DNA of 39,335 bases from Sphingomonas sp. (lineage in GTDB: Bacteria; Pseudomonadota; Alphaproteobacteria; Sphingomonadales; Sphingomonadaceae). Positions 7,279 to 16,282 of the stretch are shown here, piece after piece. A program made the translations under genes and the position numbers. Below the pieces are notes generated by a model. That model was not told where the DNA came from and did no database searches. It saw only the letters and a program-made list of their open reading frames with translations. Location: the NCBI GenBank assembly GCA_025980335.1, contig JAICXO010000007.1, forward strand, positions 1 to 39,335, in the 5' to 3' direction. Positions within the stretch are counted from its first letter, which is position 1. The number at the start of each line of letters is the position of its first letter.

Positions 7279-8940
7279 ATGACCGACAGCCAACGCGACA
7301 ACAGCCGCCACATCCGGGCCCGCCGGGGAAGCGAGATCAAGGCGAAGCACTGGACCACCGAAGCCGCGGTCCGGATGCTGATGAACAATCTCGACGACGA
7401 GGTTGCCGAGGACCCGCAGAGCCTCGTCGTCTATGGCGGCATCGGCCGCGCCGCGCGCAACTGGGCCTGCTTCGACAAGATCGTCGAGACCATTGAGCGG
7501 CTGGGGGAAGACCAGACCTTGCTCGTTCAATCGGGCAAGCCCGTCGGCGTGTTCCGCACGCACAAGGATGCCCCGCGCGTGCTCATCGCTAACTCCAATC
7601 TGGTCCCCAAATGGGCGAGCTGGGAAGTGTTCAACGAGCTCGATCGCAAGGGGCTCATGATGTACGGCCAGATGACGGCCGGCAGCTGGATCTACATCGG
7701 CACGCAGGGCATCGTTCAAGGGACGTTCGAAACCTTCGCCGAGATGGGCCGGCAGCATTATGGCGGCGACTTGCGTGGCCGCTGGATCCTGACCGCGGGC
7801 CTCGGCGGGATGGGCGGCGCTCAGCCGCTGGCCGCGGTCATGGCGGGAGCTCACTGCGTCGCAATCGAGGTCCAGGAAAGCCGGATCGAGAAACGGCTCC
7901 AAACGCGCTATGTCGACCGGCGCGCTGGCACCATCGACGAGGCGCTGGAGATCATCCGCGCCGCCTCCGAGCCGACCAGCGTCGGCCTGCTCGGCAACGC
8001 GGCGGAGATCATTCCGGAAATGCTGAGGCGCGGCATCCGGCCCGATGCGCTCACCGATCAGACCTCAGCGCACGATCCGGCGAACGGCTATTGTCCGGCC
8101 GGATGGAACGTCGCCAAATGGCAGGAGATGCGCGAGCGCGACCCGACTGCCGTCGCCGAGGCAGCGAAACTGTCAATCGCACAGCACGTCGAAGCAATGC
8201 TCGCCTACAAGGCGATAGGCGTGCCGACCTTCGATTACGGTAACAACATCCGGCAGGAAGCCAAGGACATGGGCGTGACCCACGCGTTCGACGTCCCCGG
8301 CTTCGTCCCCGCCTATGTGCGGCCGCTCTTCTGCCGGGGCATCGGCCCGTTCCGATGGGTGGCGCTGAGCGGCGATCCCGAGGACATCTACAAGACAGAC
8401 GCCAAGGTGAAGGAGCTGATCCCCGACGACCCGCACCTTCACCGCTGGCTCGACATGGCGCGCGAGCGGATTGCCTTCCAGGGGCTCCCCGCGCGCATCT
8501 GCTGGGTCGGGCTCGGCCAGCGCGACAAGCTCGGGCTCGCCTTCAACGACATGGTCCGCAGCGGCGAGATCTCGGCGCCGATCGTCATCGGCCGCGACCA
8601 TCTCGACAGCGGCAGCGTCGCCTCGCCCAACCGCGAGACCGAGAGCATGAAGGACGGCAGCGACGCGGTCAGCGATTGGCCGCTGCTCAATGCGCTGCTC
8701 AACACCGCCAGCGGGGCGACTTGGGTGTCGCTGCACCACGGCGGCGGCGTCGGCATGGGCTATTCGCAGCACGCCGGGATGGTCATCGTCGCGGACGGAA
8801 CGGATGATGCGGCGCGGCGACTGGGGCGGGTGCTGTGGAACGATCCCGCGACCGGCGTAATGCGACACGCGGATGCGGGCTACGAGATCGCCGTCGACTG
8901 CGCGCGCGAGCAAGGCCTCGACCTGCCAATGGTCCTCTAA
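7279..8940 (+). CDS. hutU: Urocanate hydratase
   Basis: A 553-residue urocanase, which converts urocanate to 4-imidazolone-5-propanoate with tightly bound NAD as an electrophile. Family hallmarks include [29 protein letters not shown], the glycine-rich [18 protein letters not shown] and the late [15 protein letters not shown]. Length matches the usual ~555 residues. It begins 12 nt after the membrane protein gene and is followed directly by a palindromic repeat. Confidence 0.97.
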   Translation: MTDSQRDNSRHIRARRGSEIKAKHWTTEAAVRMLMNNLDDEVAEDPQSLVVYGGIGRAARNWACFDKIVETIERLGEDQTLLVQSGKPVGVFRTHKDAPRVLIANSNLVPKWASWEVFNELDRKGLMMYGQMTAGSWIYIGTQGIVQGTFETFAEMGRQHYGGDLRGRWILTAGLGGMGGAQPLAAVMAGAHCVAIEVQESRIEKRLQTRYVDRRAGTIDEALEIIRAASEPTSVGLLGNAAEIIPEMLRRGIRPDALTDQTSAHDPANGYCPAGWNVAKWQEMRERDPTAVAEAAKLSIAQHVEAMLAYKAIGVPTFDYGNNIRQEAKDMGVTHAFDVPGFVPAYVRPLFCRGIGPFRWVALSGDPEDIYKTDAKVKELIPDDPHLHRWLDMARERIAFQGLPARICWVGLGQRDKLGLAFNDMVRSGEISAPIVIGRDHLDSGSVASPNRETESMKDGSDAVSDWPLLNALLNTASGATWVSLHHGGGVGMGYSQHAGMVIVADGTDDAARRLGRVLWNDPATGVMRHADAGYEIAVDCAREQGLDLPMVL

Positions 8941-9010
8941 TCGTCATCCCCGCGAAAGCGGGGACCGGGTTTCTTTTCTTGCTAGGTTCCCGCTTTCGCG
9001 GGAATGACGA
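8941..9010. repeat. Palindromic intergenic repeat (CCCGCGAAAGCGGG type) between hutU and hutH
   Basis: TCGTCAT-CCCCGCGAAAGCGGGG at the left and CCCGCTTTCGCGGG-AATGACGA at the right form a long inverted repeat around a T-rich loop. Each arm is itself a small palindrome. A second copy with a different loop lies at 14479-14553 between imuB and dnaE2. The repeat fills the gap from the hutU stop to the hutH ribosome-binding site and would fold in the mRNA. Confidence 0.85.
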
Positions 9011-9019
9011 AAGAAGGTG

Positions 9020-10525
9020 ATGAACCTCGATCCTGAAAACATCTCGCTAGGTCAGCTGCGCGACCTTTGGATCGGCGCGGACGCGCGCCTCGACAGTGCG
9101 TCGATGCACCGTGTCGCCAATTCGGCAGCGGCGGTCGAGCGCATCGTTGCCGGCGGAGCGACCGTCTATGGCGTCAACACCGGCTTCGGCCTGCTCGCGA
9201 ACACGCGCATCCCGGACGACAAGCTGGCGGAGCTCCAGACCAATTTGATCCTGTCGCACAGCGCGGGCCTTGGCGACCCCCTTCCGCGGCATGTCACGCG
9301 GCTGATGATCGTCCTCAAGCTGCTGGGCCTCGGGCGCGGCTACTCGGGCGTTCGGCCGCTGGTTATCGAAGCGCTTCAGCGCCTGCTCGACGCCGACGCG
9401 ATGCCGGTCATCCCAGCGCAGGGCAGCGTCGGCGCCAGCGGGGATCTTGCACCCCTCGCCCATCTGATCGCCGTGCTGATGGGCTACGGACGAATCGATG
9501 TCGCCGGGGAAGTGCTTGGCGCTGAAGCGGCGCTCGACCGGCTCGGTGTCGAGCCGCTGCAACTCGGTCCCAAGGAGGGCCTGGCGCTGATCAATGGCAC
9601 CCAGGCGAGCACTGCCCTCGCACTCGACGCCCTGTTCCACGGCGAGCGTGTGTTCGCGGCGGCAATCGCGGCGGGCGCTCTGTCGGTTGATGCGCTCAAG
9701 GGATCGGCAAAGCCGTTCGACTCCCGCCTCTCCGCGCTGCGTGGCCAGCCCGGGCAAATTCGGGTCGCCGCGGCAATCGACAATCTGCTCCACGGCAGCG
9801 AGATCGTGACGAGTCATACCGCCTGCAGCCGGGTGCAGGATCCCTACAGTTTCCGCTGCCAGCCGCAGGTGATGGGCGCCGCCCTCGACCTGCTCCAGAA
9901 CGCCGCACGCACGCTGGCCATCGAGGCGGCGGCCGTTACCGACAACCCGATCGTGTTCCCGGAAGACGACAGCGCCATTTCCGGCGGCAATTTCCACGCC
10001 GAGCCGGTCGCCTTTGCCGCCGACACCATCGCGATGGCGCTGTGCGAGGTCGGGTCGATCTCGGAGCGGCGCGTCAGCGTGCTGGTCGACCCGAAAATGA
10101 GCGGGCTCCCGGCCTTCCTCAGCCAGGATTCGGGGGTCAATTCGGGGCTGATGATCCCGCAGGTGACCGCCGCCGCGCTGGTCAGCGAGAACAAGTGCCT
10201 CGCCTTCCCGGCAAGCGTCGATTCGATCCCGACGTCGGCCGGGCAGGAGGATCACGTGTCGATGGCGCCGATTTCCGCGCGCAAGGCCGCGCAAATCGCC
10301 CGCAACGCCGCCGGCGTGATCGCTGTCGAGCTGATGGCCGCCGCCGAAGGGATCGACTATCATGCGCCGCTCAGGACTTCGGCGAAGCTGCAGGGCGTTT
10401 ATGCCGCGGTCCGGGCGCATTCGCCGCATTTCACCGCCGATCGCTATTGGGCCGACGAGATGAGCGCGCTTCAATCCGCGGTGCTGTCGGGCGAAATCGC
10501 CGCCGAAGGAGTGGGGCTCGTTTAG
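9020..10525 (+). CDS. hutH: Histidine ammonia-lyase
   Basis: A 501-residue lyase that removes ammonia from histidine to give urocanate, the first step of the pathway. The self-forming MIO cofactor arises from A139-S140-G141 in GSVGASGDLAPL. The conserved YGVNTGFG (Tyr 50), QDPYSFRCQPQ and later QEDHVSMAP blocks are present. GTG 9017 overlaps the AGAAGG ribosome-binding region, so ATG 9020 was chosen. The stop overlaps the convergent DUF2147 gene by 4 nt. Confidence 0.96.
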   Translation: MNLDPENISLGQLRDLWIGADARLDSASMHRVANSAAAVERIVAGGATVYGVNTGFGLLANTRIPDDKLAELQTNLILSHSAGLGDPLPRHVTRLMIVLKLLGLGRGYSGVRPLVIEALQRLLDADAMPVIPAQGSVGASGDLAPLAHLIAVLMGYGRIDVAGEVLGAEAALDRLGVEPLQLGPKEGLALINGTQASTALALDALFHGERVFAAAIAAGALSVDALKGSAKPFDSRLSALRGQPGQIRVAAAIDNLLHGSEIVTSHTACSRVQDPYSFRCQPQVMGAALDLLQNAARTLAIEAAAVTDNPIVFPEDDSAISGGNFHAEPVAFAADTIAMALCEVGSISERRVSVLVDPKMSGLPAFLSQDSGVNSGLMIPQVTAAALVSENKCLAFPASVDSIPTSAGQEDHVSMAPISARKAAQIARNAAGVIAVELMAAAEGIDYHAPLRTSAKLQGVYAAVRAHSPHFTADRYWADEMSALQSAVLSGEIAAEGVGLV

Positions 10526-10941
10526 CGCTCGGCGAGGACCGGACCGTCGACGCGCGGCCACACCTGCGACTTGCACAGCAGCCCGAAGAACACGCAGCCG
10601 CTGACCTGCAGCCTGTGTGGGCTGAGCATCTGGAGCTTGGCGGTGGCGTGGATGTCCTCGTCCGGAAGCCAGACCTTCCCGCTGTAGCGGCTGGGGCCGC
10701 CCTGGAGGCCGGTCAGCAACTGCGCGCCGATCAGGTTCGCAACATGCTTCGAGGCGTTGCGCTTGGCGTTTTCGTTGGCCCAGGTGACCGTTCCGCACAG
10801 CTGTGCACCGCATGGCGCGATGTGCATGACGACGGTGCTTCTGGGGCTTCGCCAATAGCCTTCCACCGGCGCGGTCGCATCGGCCGGCATTGCGGTTGTG
10901 AGCGTCGCCAGGGCGGCGAAGATGGCGAATATCGGTCTCAT
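10522..10941 (-). CDS. Secreted DUF2147 protein
   Basis: A 139-residue exported protein. A signal peptide MRPIFAIFAALATLTTAMPADA is followed by APVEGYWRSP, a GYW-R element typical of the DUF2147 family. CGAQLCGTV contains two cysteines and GCVFFGLLCKSQ two more, so disulfides are likely in the periplasm. ATG 10941 was chosen over the longer frame because it gives a clean signal peptide. The function of the family is unknown. It is convergent with hutH, sharing 4 nt. Confidence 0.85.
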   Translation of the reverse strand: MRPIFAIFAALATLTTAMPADATAPVEGYWRSPRSTVVMHIAPCGAQLCGTVTWANENAKRNASKHVANLIGAQLLTGLQGGPSRYSGKVWLPDEDIHATAKLQMLSPHRLQVSGCVFFGLLCKSQVWPRVDGPVLAER

Positions 10942-10984
10942 CGCAGCGCTTCTTGCCACCAAAGCCTTAACCGCAGGTGGCCGG

Positions 10985-13900
10985 TTAATGAAAGTCGCGG
11001 CTCTTGGGGATGACCTCGGCGTCGCGCGGATGGCGCGCGGCGGGAGCCCGCCAGCTGCCGGCCGCGTCGCCTTGCGAGAGGGTCGAGGGCATGATCTCGT
11101 CGCCCAAGTGCCTGAGCATGGAGCTATGGTCCTCCAGCTGGCGGGCGACGACGTGGGTGACCTCGCTATCGGGGTCGCGCTGGACGATCCCGTGGACGGC
11201 GATCAGCCGGGCGCCCATCACGATCTTGCGCTGGCGCCCGAACACGTCGGGCCAGATGACCAAATTGGCGACTCCGGTCTCGTCCTCGATGGTGATGAAC
11301 ACGACGCCCTTGGCGCTGCCGGGCCGCTGCCGGATCAGCACCAGTCCGGCGATCGACAGGCGCTTGCCGTCCTTGACCGCGTTCAGCCGGTCGGCGGTGA
11401 TGAACTTCCGGGCTGCATAATGCTCACGCAGGAAGCGCATCGGGTGCGCCTTCAGGCTGAGGCGGATGGTCTGATAATCGTTCACGACATGCTCGCCTAG
11501 CGGCATTGCGGGGAGCTGCGCCGGATCGAATTCCGATCCTTCGTCGCGCGCGTCGGCATGAGCGAACAGCGGCAGGTCGGGCGCCTGGCGCAGCGCGCGC
11601 GAATCCCACAGTGCAGCGCGGCGGTCGAGCCCCATCGACCGGAACGCGTCGGCCGCGGCGAGGCGCTGGATGGCGTGGACAGGGACGCCGCCCCGGGTTC
11701 GCAGCTGTTCGACGGAGGCATAGGGCCGGCGCGCGACGAGGCGGTCCGCAGCTTCGCGATGAAGTCCGTCGACCTGGCGGAGCCCGAGGCGGAGGGCCAC
11801 ACTCCCCCTACCGCTTGCGGGAGGGGGTCGGGGGGTGGGTGTGTCGGACAGGCCCACCCCTTCGGCGCTTCGCGCCTCTTCCCCTCCCGCAAGCGGTAGG
11901 GGAGATTCAAGCGTACAATCCCACTCACTCCAGTTCACATCGACCGCGCACACCTCCACGCCATGCTCGCGCGCATCGCGGACGATCTGCGCCGGGGCGT
12001 AGAAACCCATCGGCTGCGAGTTCAGCAGGGCGCAGGCGAAAGCCGCCGGGTAGCGCCACTTGAGCCAGCTCGACACATAGACGAGGTGCGCGAAGCTCGC
12101 GGCGTGGCTTTCCGGGAAGCCGTACTCGCCGAAGCCCTTGATCTGATCGAAGCAGCGCTGCGCAAAGGCCGGATCGTAGCCGCGGCTGACCATTCGCCCG
12201 ACCATCTTGTCTTCCAGCACGGCGATGTCGCCCCTGCTGCGGAACGTCGCCATCGCCTTTCGCAGCTGGTTTGCCTCCTCGGAGCTGAACTGCGCCGCGT
12301 CGAGCGCGATCTTCATCGCCTGCTCTTGGAAGATCGGCACGCCGAGGGTCCGGCCGAGGATGCGCTCGAGCTCGTCGGACGGCCCGTGCGCCGGGTCGGG
12401 GCAGGGGAAGGTCACCGGCTCCTTGCCGCTGCGCCGCTTCAAATAAGGATGGACCATGTCGCCCTGGATCGGCCCCGGCCGGACGATCGCCACCTCGATC
12501 ACCAGATCGTAGAAGCAGCGCGGCTTCAGCCTCGGCAGCATGTTCATCTGCGCCCGGCTCTCGACCTGGAACACGCCGAGCGAATCCCCGCGGCAGAGCA
12601 TGTCGTAGACCTCGGGCACCTCCTGCGGGACGGTCGCCAGTTCGAAGCGTTCGCCATGATGCTGTTCGACCAGGTCGAAGCATTTGCGGATGCAGGTCAG
12701 CATGCCGAGCGCGAGCACGTCGATCTTGAGGATGCCGAGCTCGTCGATGTCGTCCTTGTCCCATTCGATGAACGTGCGGTCGTCCATTGCGCCGTTGCCG
12801 ATCGGCACCGTCTCGGTCAGCGGCCGTTCGGTGAGGATGAAGCCGCCGACATGCTGCGACAGGTGGCGCGGCATGCCGATCAGCTGCTCGGCGAGCTTCA
12901 TCGTGCGCCGGAGCAGCGGGTCGGTGAGGTCGAGTCCGGCGTCCTTGGCGCGCTCTTCCTCCAGCTCGGGGTCCATGCTGCCCCAGATGGTCGAAGCAAG
13001 CGCGCCGCAAATGTCCTCGGACAGGCCCATGACCTTGCCGACTTCGCGGATCGCAGAGCGCGGGCGGTAATGGATCACGGTCGCGGCGATCCCGGCGCGG
13101 TCGCGGCCGTATTTCTCGTAAATATGCTGGATCACCTCTTCGCGCCGCTCGTGCTCGAAATCGACATCGATGTCGGGCGGTTCGCGCCGTTCCTCGGAGA
13201 TGAAGCGCTCGAACAAGAGCTCACTCGTCGCAGGGTCCACCGCGGTGATGCCGAGGCAATAGCAGACCGCGCTGTTCGCCGCGCTCCCACGCCCCTGGCA
13301 CAGGATCGGCGGGTCGAGCGAGCGGGCAAAGGCGACGATGTCGTGGACGGTCAGGAAGTAGCGGGCGAAATCGAGCTTATCGATTAGCGGCAGCTCGTAA
13401 TGGAGCTGTTTCAGCACCTTGCCGGGAATGCCGTCGGGCCAGCACCGTTCCGCGCCCTCCCACGTGAGCTGCTCGAGGTACTGCTGCGGGGTCCGGCCTT
13501 CCGGCACCGTCTCGCGCGGATATTCGTAACGCAGCTCGTCGAGGCTGAAATGAAGCGAATCCGCGAACTCGCGAGTCGCCGAAATCGCGTGCGGCCAGCG
13601 CGAGAACAGGCGGATCATCTCTTCGGGGCGTTTCAGGTGGCGTTCGGCATTGGGGTTCAGCAAATAGCCGGCTGTGGCGATCGTCGCTTTCTCGCGGATG
13701 CAGGTGATCACGTCCTGCAGCGGCCGGCGGTCGGGCGCGTGATAATGGACGTCGTTGGTGGCGAGGATGGTGCAATCGTGCTTGCGGGCGATGCGGTCGA
13801 GCCGCTCGATCCGCGCCGAGTCATTGCCGCGATAAAGCCAGCTCGCCGCGACATGGCGGAGTGACGCCAAGGCCTCGCGAAGCCGGGGCAATTCCCGTTC

Positions 13901-14476
13901 GAAATCATCGAGATCCTCTTGCGGCCAGGCGATGAAGGCGATGCCGTCGCTGTTCGTCGCGACGTCAGTTAGGCTGAGCTCGCATTCGCCTTTCTCGGCG
14001 CGCATCTTGCCGAGGCTGAGGAGGCGCGACAGCCGTCCGTAACCCTCGCGATCGATCGGGTAGGCGAGCAGGCTCACTCCCCTCCCGCTCGCGGGAGGGG
14101 AAGAGGCGCGAAGCGCCGAAGGGGTGGGCATGTCAGTGGTAAGCTCGCACGACAGACCCACCCCCCTGCCCCCACCCGCAAGCGGGAGGGGGAGAAGATC
14201 GAGCCGGCAGCCGATCAGCGGTCTCAGTCCCGCGCCCGTGCAGGCGCTGTGCATGCGGACCACGCCGGCGAGCGTGTTGCGATCGGCGATTCCGAGGGCG
14301 TCATAACCAAGGCCTAGCGCCGTCAGCGTCAGCTCGATCGCGTCCGACGCTCCCCGCAGGAAGGAAAAGGGCGAGGCCACCCCGAGTTCGACATATGGGG
14401 ATGGCTCGACCGGAGGAGGCGGCAAACCCTCGCTCCGCACCAGCTTCAAACGTGAGAAGGCGGATTTCTCAGGCAT
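10985..14476 (-). CDS. dnaE2: Error-prone DNA polymerase DnaE2
   Basis: A C-family polymerase of 1163 residues that, with ImuA and ImuB, carries out SOS mutagenesis and lesion bypass. The N-terminal PHP region starts VELGVASPFSFLRGASD and the catalytic Asp motif PDIDVDF is at about 434-440. Helix-hairpin-helix and OB parts follow (FRSMGLDRRAALWD; GLVLIRQRPGSAKGVVFITI). The protein is longer than usual (~1,085) because two palindromic repeats lie in frame, encoding residues ~94-134 and ~857-892, both at variable loops. Without them the length is normal. It is the last gene of the LexA-controlled unit; a palindromic repeat separates it from imuB. Confidence 0.95.
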   Translation of the reverse strand: MPEKSAFSRLKLVRSEGLPPPPVEPSPYVELGVASPFSFLRGASDAIELTLTALGLGYDALGIADRNTLAGVVRMHSACTGAGLRPLIGCRLDLLPLPLAGGGRGVGLSCELTTDMPTPSALRASSPPASGRGVSLLAYPIDREGYGRLSRLLSLGKMRAEKGECELSLTDVATNSDGIAFIAWPQEDLDDFERELPRLREALASLRHVAASWLYRGNDSARIERLDRIARKHDCTILATNDVHYHAPDRRPLQDVITCIREKATIATAGYLLNPNAERHLKRPEEMIRLFSRWPHAISATREFADSLHFSLDELRYEYPRETVPEGRTPQQYLEQLTWEGAERCWPDGIPGKVLKQLHYELPLIDKLDFARYFLTVHDIVAFARSLDPPILCQGRGSAANSAVCYCLGITAVDPATSELLFERFISEERREPPDIDVDFEHERREEVIQHIYEKYGRDRAGIAATVIHYRPRSAIREVGKVMGLSEDICGALASTIWGSMDPELEEERAKDAGLDLTDPLLRRTMKLAEQLIGMPRHLSQHVGGFILTERPLTETVPIGNGAMDDRTFIEWDKDDIDELGILKIDVLALGMLTCIRKCFDLVEQHHGERFELATVPQEVPEVYDMLCRGDSLGVFQVESRAQMNMLPRLKPRCFYDLVIEVAIVRPGPIQGDMVHPYLKRRSGKEPVTFPCPDPAHGPSDELERILGRTLGVPIFQEQAMKIALDAAQFSSEEANQLRKAMATFRSRGDIAVLEDKMVGRMVSRGYDPAFAQRCFDQIKGFGEYGFPESHAASFAHLVYVSSWLKWRYPAAFACALLNSQPMGFYAPAQIVRDAREHGVEVCAVDVNWSEWDCTLESPLPLAGGEEARSAEGVGLSDTPTPRPPPASGRGSVALRLGLRQVDGLHREAADRLVARRPYASVEQLRTRGGVPVHAIQRLAAADAFRSMGLDRRAALWDSRALRQAPDLPLFAHADARDEGSEFDPAQLPAMPLGEHVVNDYQTIRLSLKAHPMRFLREHYAARKFITADRLNAVKDGKRLSIAGLVLIRQRPGSAKGVVFITIEDETGVANLVIWPDVFGRQRKIVMGARLIAVHGIVQRDPDSEVTHVVARQLEDHSSMLRHLGDEIMPSTLSQGDAAGSWRAPAARHPRDAEVIPKSRDFH
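11800..11906. repeat. Palindromic element inside dnaE2 (element A)
   Basis: Inverted arms CCCCCTACCGCTTGCGGG and CCCGCAAGCGGTAGGGG bound a ~107-bp element whose centre includes GCGCTTCGCGCC. Read in the dnaE2 frame it encodes LPLAGGEEARSAEGVGL and PPPASGRG (residues ~857-892). It shares its core with element B at 14073-14197 but lies in the opposite orientation. It sits between VNWSEWDCTL and ALRLGLRQVDGL, two blocks that are close together in other DnaE2 proteins. Confidence 0.88.
14073..14197. repeat. Palindromic element inside dnaE2 (element B)
   Basis: A ~125-bp element with arms CCCCTCCCGCTCGCGGGAGGGG and CCCACCCGCAAGCGGGAGGGGG (each also a hairpin) and the GAGGCGCGAAGCGCCGAAGG core seen in element A. 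In the dnaE2 frame it encodes LPLPLAGGGRGVGL, then PTPSALRASSPPASGRG (residues ~94-134), between GCRLDL and LLAYPIDREG of the PHP region. Confidence 0.88.
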
Positions 14477-14478
14477 GT

Positions 14479-14553
14479 TTCGTCATTCCCGCGAAAGCGG
14501 GAATCCCGCTGTTTTTGAAGGAAGCGGGACCCCCGCTTTCGCGGGGGCGACGA
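14479..14553. repeat. Palindromic intergenic repeat between imuB and dnaE2
   Basis: CGTCATTCCCGCGAAAGCGGGA and CCCCGCTTTCGCGGGGGCGACG form an inverted repeat of the same family as the one at 8941-9010. It occupies nearly the whole gap between the imuB stop and the dnaE2 ATG, so it would fold in the mRNA just upstream of dnaE2 translation. Confidence 0.85.
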
Positions 14554-14566
14554 TGTAAGATCGTCG

Positions 14567-16282
14567 TCACCCGAACAGCCCATGGATGAACCAGGCGGGC
14601 AGCCCGCCGCGTCCGTCGCCGATCAGGCCTTCGCGGTAGATCCAGTAGCGGCGGCCGTCGGCGTCCTCTACGCGGTAATAATCGCGCAGCCGAGCCGACG
14701 AGGGCTGGCGCCACCATTCGGGCGCGATCCGCTCCGGTCCCTCGACGCGGGCGATGTCGTGCACGGCGCGGCGCCAGACGAAGCGGCGCGGCATGCCTTC
14801 CGGAGTCGCGTAGATGACATCGATCGCTTCCGCGCGGTCGAGCAGGCGCTGGGGGCGCCTTTCCCCCTCCCTGCAAGGGAGGGGATTGAGGGGTGGGTTG
14901 CGACTGAAGCGGCTCGATGCCGCTGAAGGAGCTTCCAAACGGGCATTGAGCCCGTTCGGAAGCACCCACCCCCGGCCCCTCCCTTGCAGGGAGGGGGAAT
15001 GAATTGCCGCCACCCATCCGCTCGCCCGCTCTGGAAGATGACTTTCAAACGCCGCCGGGCGCCGCACGGCCCTCGGGCCGAGCTTCACCGTCAGCCGGTC
15101 CACCAGCCGCGCCAGCTCCCGCTCGCTTGACGGCTCCTCGACCAGGCTTTCCTGCGCGGCCCCGAGATCCTCGGTCCATTCGGCGGTCAGCGCAAAGGCG
15201 TCGAAGCCGAATTCCGGGTCCAGCGCCGCCGCCCCCGTCTCCATGACTCCGGTGAGGAGGCGATGAAGATGCTTTGGCTCGCGGCTCGGGATTGCGGTTG
15301 CAACCGATGCAACACCGACGCTGCCATCGACCCGATAGCCGGCGAGCGACAGCCGGCGCGCGCCGAGCCGCCGCTGCTCGAGCTCGCGCACCAGCATCGG
15401 GATCAGCCGCTCGAGCGCTTGGGCTCCCGCTTCGGGATGGGTCGCGGGTTCCTCCAGCTTCAGCAGCGCGCGCGGCGGCGGGTTGGCGGGCGCGGCGGTC
15501 AGCGGCTCGGGCTTGCGGCCGAGCGCCCGGTCGAGCGCGTCGACGACATCCTCGGCCCCGCGAAACCGCCGTGCCAGCGCCAGCCGCGGAACGCCGATCA
15601 GCGCGCCGATGGTCTTGAGGCCAAGCCGTTCGAGCGTTCGCACGGTGTCCGGGTCGAGGCGCAGCGCCGAGACGGGCAGGGGCGAGAGCTGATCAATCAA
15701 ATCCCTCTCCCATCGGGAGAGGGTGCCGACCCCGGCCTTGAGCCGGGGGAGGCGGGTGAGGTCGACCTCACCTTTCCGCAGCCTGCGGCTGCTCCCTCCC
15801 TCTCCCAAGGGAGAGGGGCCGAACCGCGCCAGCGCCCAGGCTGCAGCGGCGGTCGGGGCAATTGCAACACGAATGCTGAAGCCAAGCCGCGTAAAAGACC
15901 TGTGCACGTCCTCAACCAGCCCGCGCTCGCCGCCGAACAGGTGCGCGACTCCGCTCGCATCGAGCCGCAGCCCGTCGGCACCATCCACCTCGACCAGCGG
16001 CGACCAGCGGCCGGCCCATTTGGCGAACCGCTCGACCAGCGCCGCATCGCCTTCGGGATCGGCCGGCACCGCGACCAGCGCCGGATCGAGCGCCCGGGCA
16101 TCGGTCAGGCGCGCTCCGGACCTCGCCCCCCGCTCGGCGGCGGCTTTGGTGACGGCGTGGATGAGGAGGCCGTGCGTGCCCTCGACGGTGAGCACGACCG
16201 GCGCGTCAGGCGTATAGCCGGCGCTTTTTGCCCAGCGCTCGATCGCCAGCTGCGGCAACCAGATGGAAAGTATCCGCCTCAT
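14567..16282 (-). CDS. imuB: Y-family polymerase-like mutagenesis protein ImuB
   Basis: A 571-residue Y-family polymerase homologue that acts as the hub linking ImuA, DnaE2 and the beta clamp in SOS mutagenesis. It starts MRRILSIWLPQLAIERW, then has the ALARFG and LSPLPVSALRL blocks and GALIGVPRLALARRF (HhH region), and ends with PRRFVWRR and DYYRVEDADGRRYWIYREG. ImuB proteins usually lack polymerase catalytic acids. It is longer than usual (~500) because two palindromic repeats are in frame (residues ~155-195 and ~428-475). ATG 16282 lies inside imuA (77-nt overlap), so translation is coupled. Confidence 0.93.
   Translation of the reverse strand: MRRILSIWLPQLAIERWAKSAGYTPDAPVVLTVEGTHGLLIHAVTKAAAERGARSGARLTDARALDPALVAVPADPEGDAALVERFAKWAGRWSPLVEVDGADGLRLDASGVAHLFGGERGLVEDVHRSFTRLGFSIRVAIAPTAAAAWALARFGPSPLGEGGSSRRLRKGEVDLTRLPRLKAGVGTLSRWERDLIDQLSPLPVSALRLDPDTVRTLERLGLKTIGALIGVPRLALARRFRGAEDVVDALDRALGRKPEPLTAAPANPPPRALLKLEEPATHPEAGAQALERLIPMLVRELEQRRLGARRLSLAGYRVDGSVGVASVATAIPSREPKHLHRLLTGVMETGAAALDPEFGFDAFALTAEWTEDLGAAQESLVEEPSSERELARLVDRLTVKLGPRAVRRPAAFESHLPERASGWVAAIHSPSLQGRGRGWVLPNGLNARLEAPSAASSRFSRNPPLNPLPCREGERRPQRLLDRAEAIDVIYATPEGMPRRFVWRRAVHDIARVEGPERIAPEWWRQPSSARLRDYYRVEDADGRRYWIYREGLIGDGRGGLPAWFIHGLFG
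14858..15000. repeat. Palindromic element inside imuB (element C)
   Basis: Outer arms CCCCCTCCCTGCAAGGGAGGGG and CCCCTCCCTTGCAGGGAGGGGG bound a ~143-bp element with an inner stem GCTTCC-AAACGGGC / GCCCGTT-CGGAAGC. In the imuB frame it encodes SPSLQGRGRGWVLPNG and later NPPLNPLPCREGE (residues ~428-475), between ESHLPERA and RLLDRAEAIDV. This is a different arm sequence from elements A and B. Confidence 0.87.
15699..15819. repeat. Palindromic element inside imuB (element D)
   Basis: Outer arms CCCTCTCCCATCGGGAGAGGG and CCCTCTCCCAAGGGAGAGGGG enclose inner palindromes CCCCGGCCTTGAGCCGGGG and GTGAGGTCGACCTCAC. About 121 bp; in the imuB frame it encodes SPLGEGGSSRRLRKGEVDL and AGVGTLSRWERDL (residues ~155-195), between ALARFG and DQLSPLPVSALRL. 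Confidence 0.87.

Noticed and set aside
9047-10855. 602-residue frame antisense to hutH
   Set aside because: It mirrors the third-position GC bias of hutH, has no recognisable motif and would overlap a clear enzyme gene.
11963-13387. 474-residue frame antisense to dnaE2
   Set aside because: Antisense shadow of the polymerase catalytic region.
11800-15819. Repeats in dnaE2 and imuB as a CRISPR array or insertion sequences
   Set aside because: They are few, palindromic, differ in sequence, lack spacers and transposase genes, and are translated in frame.
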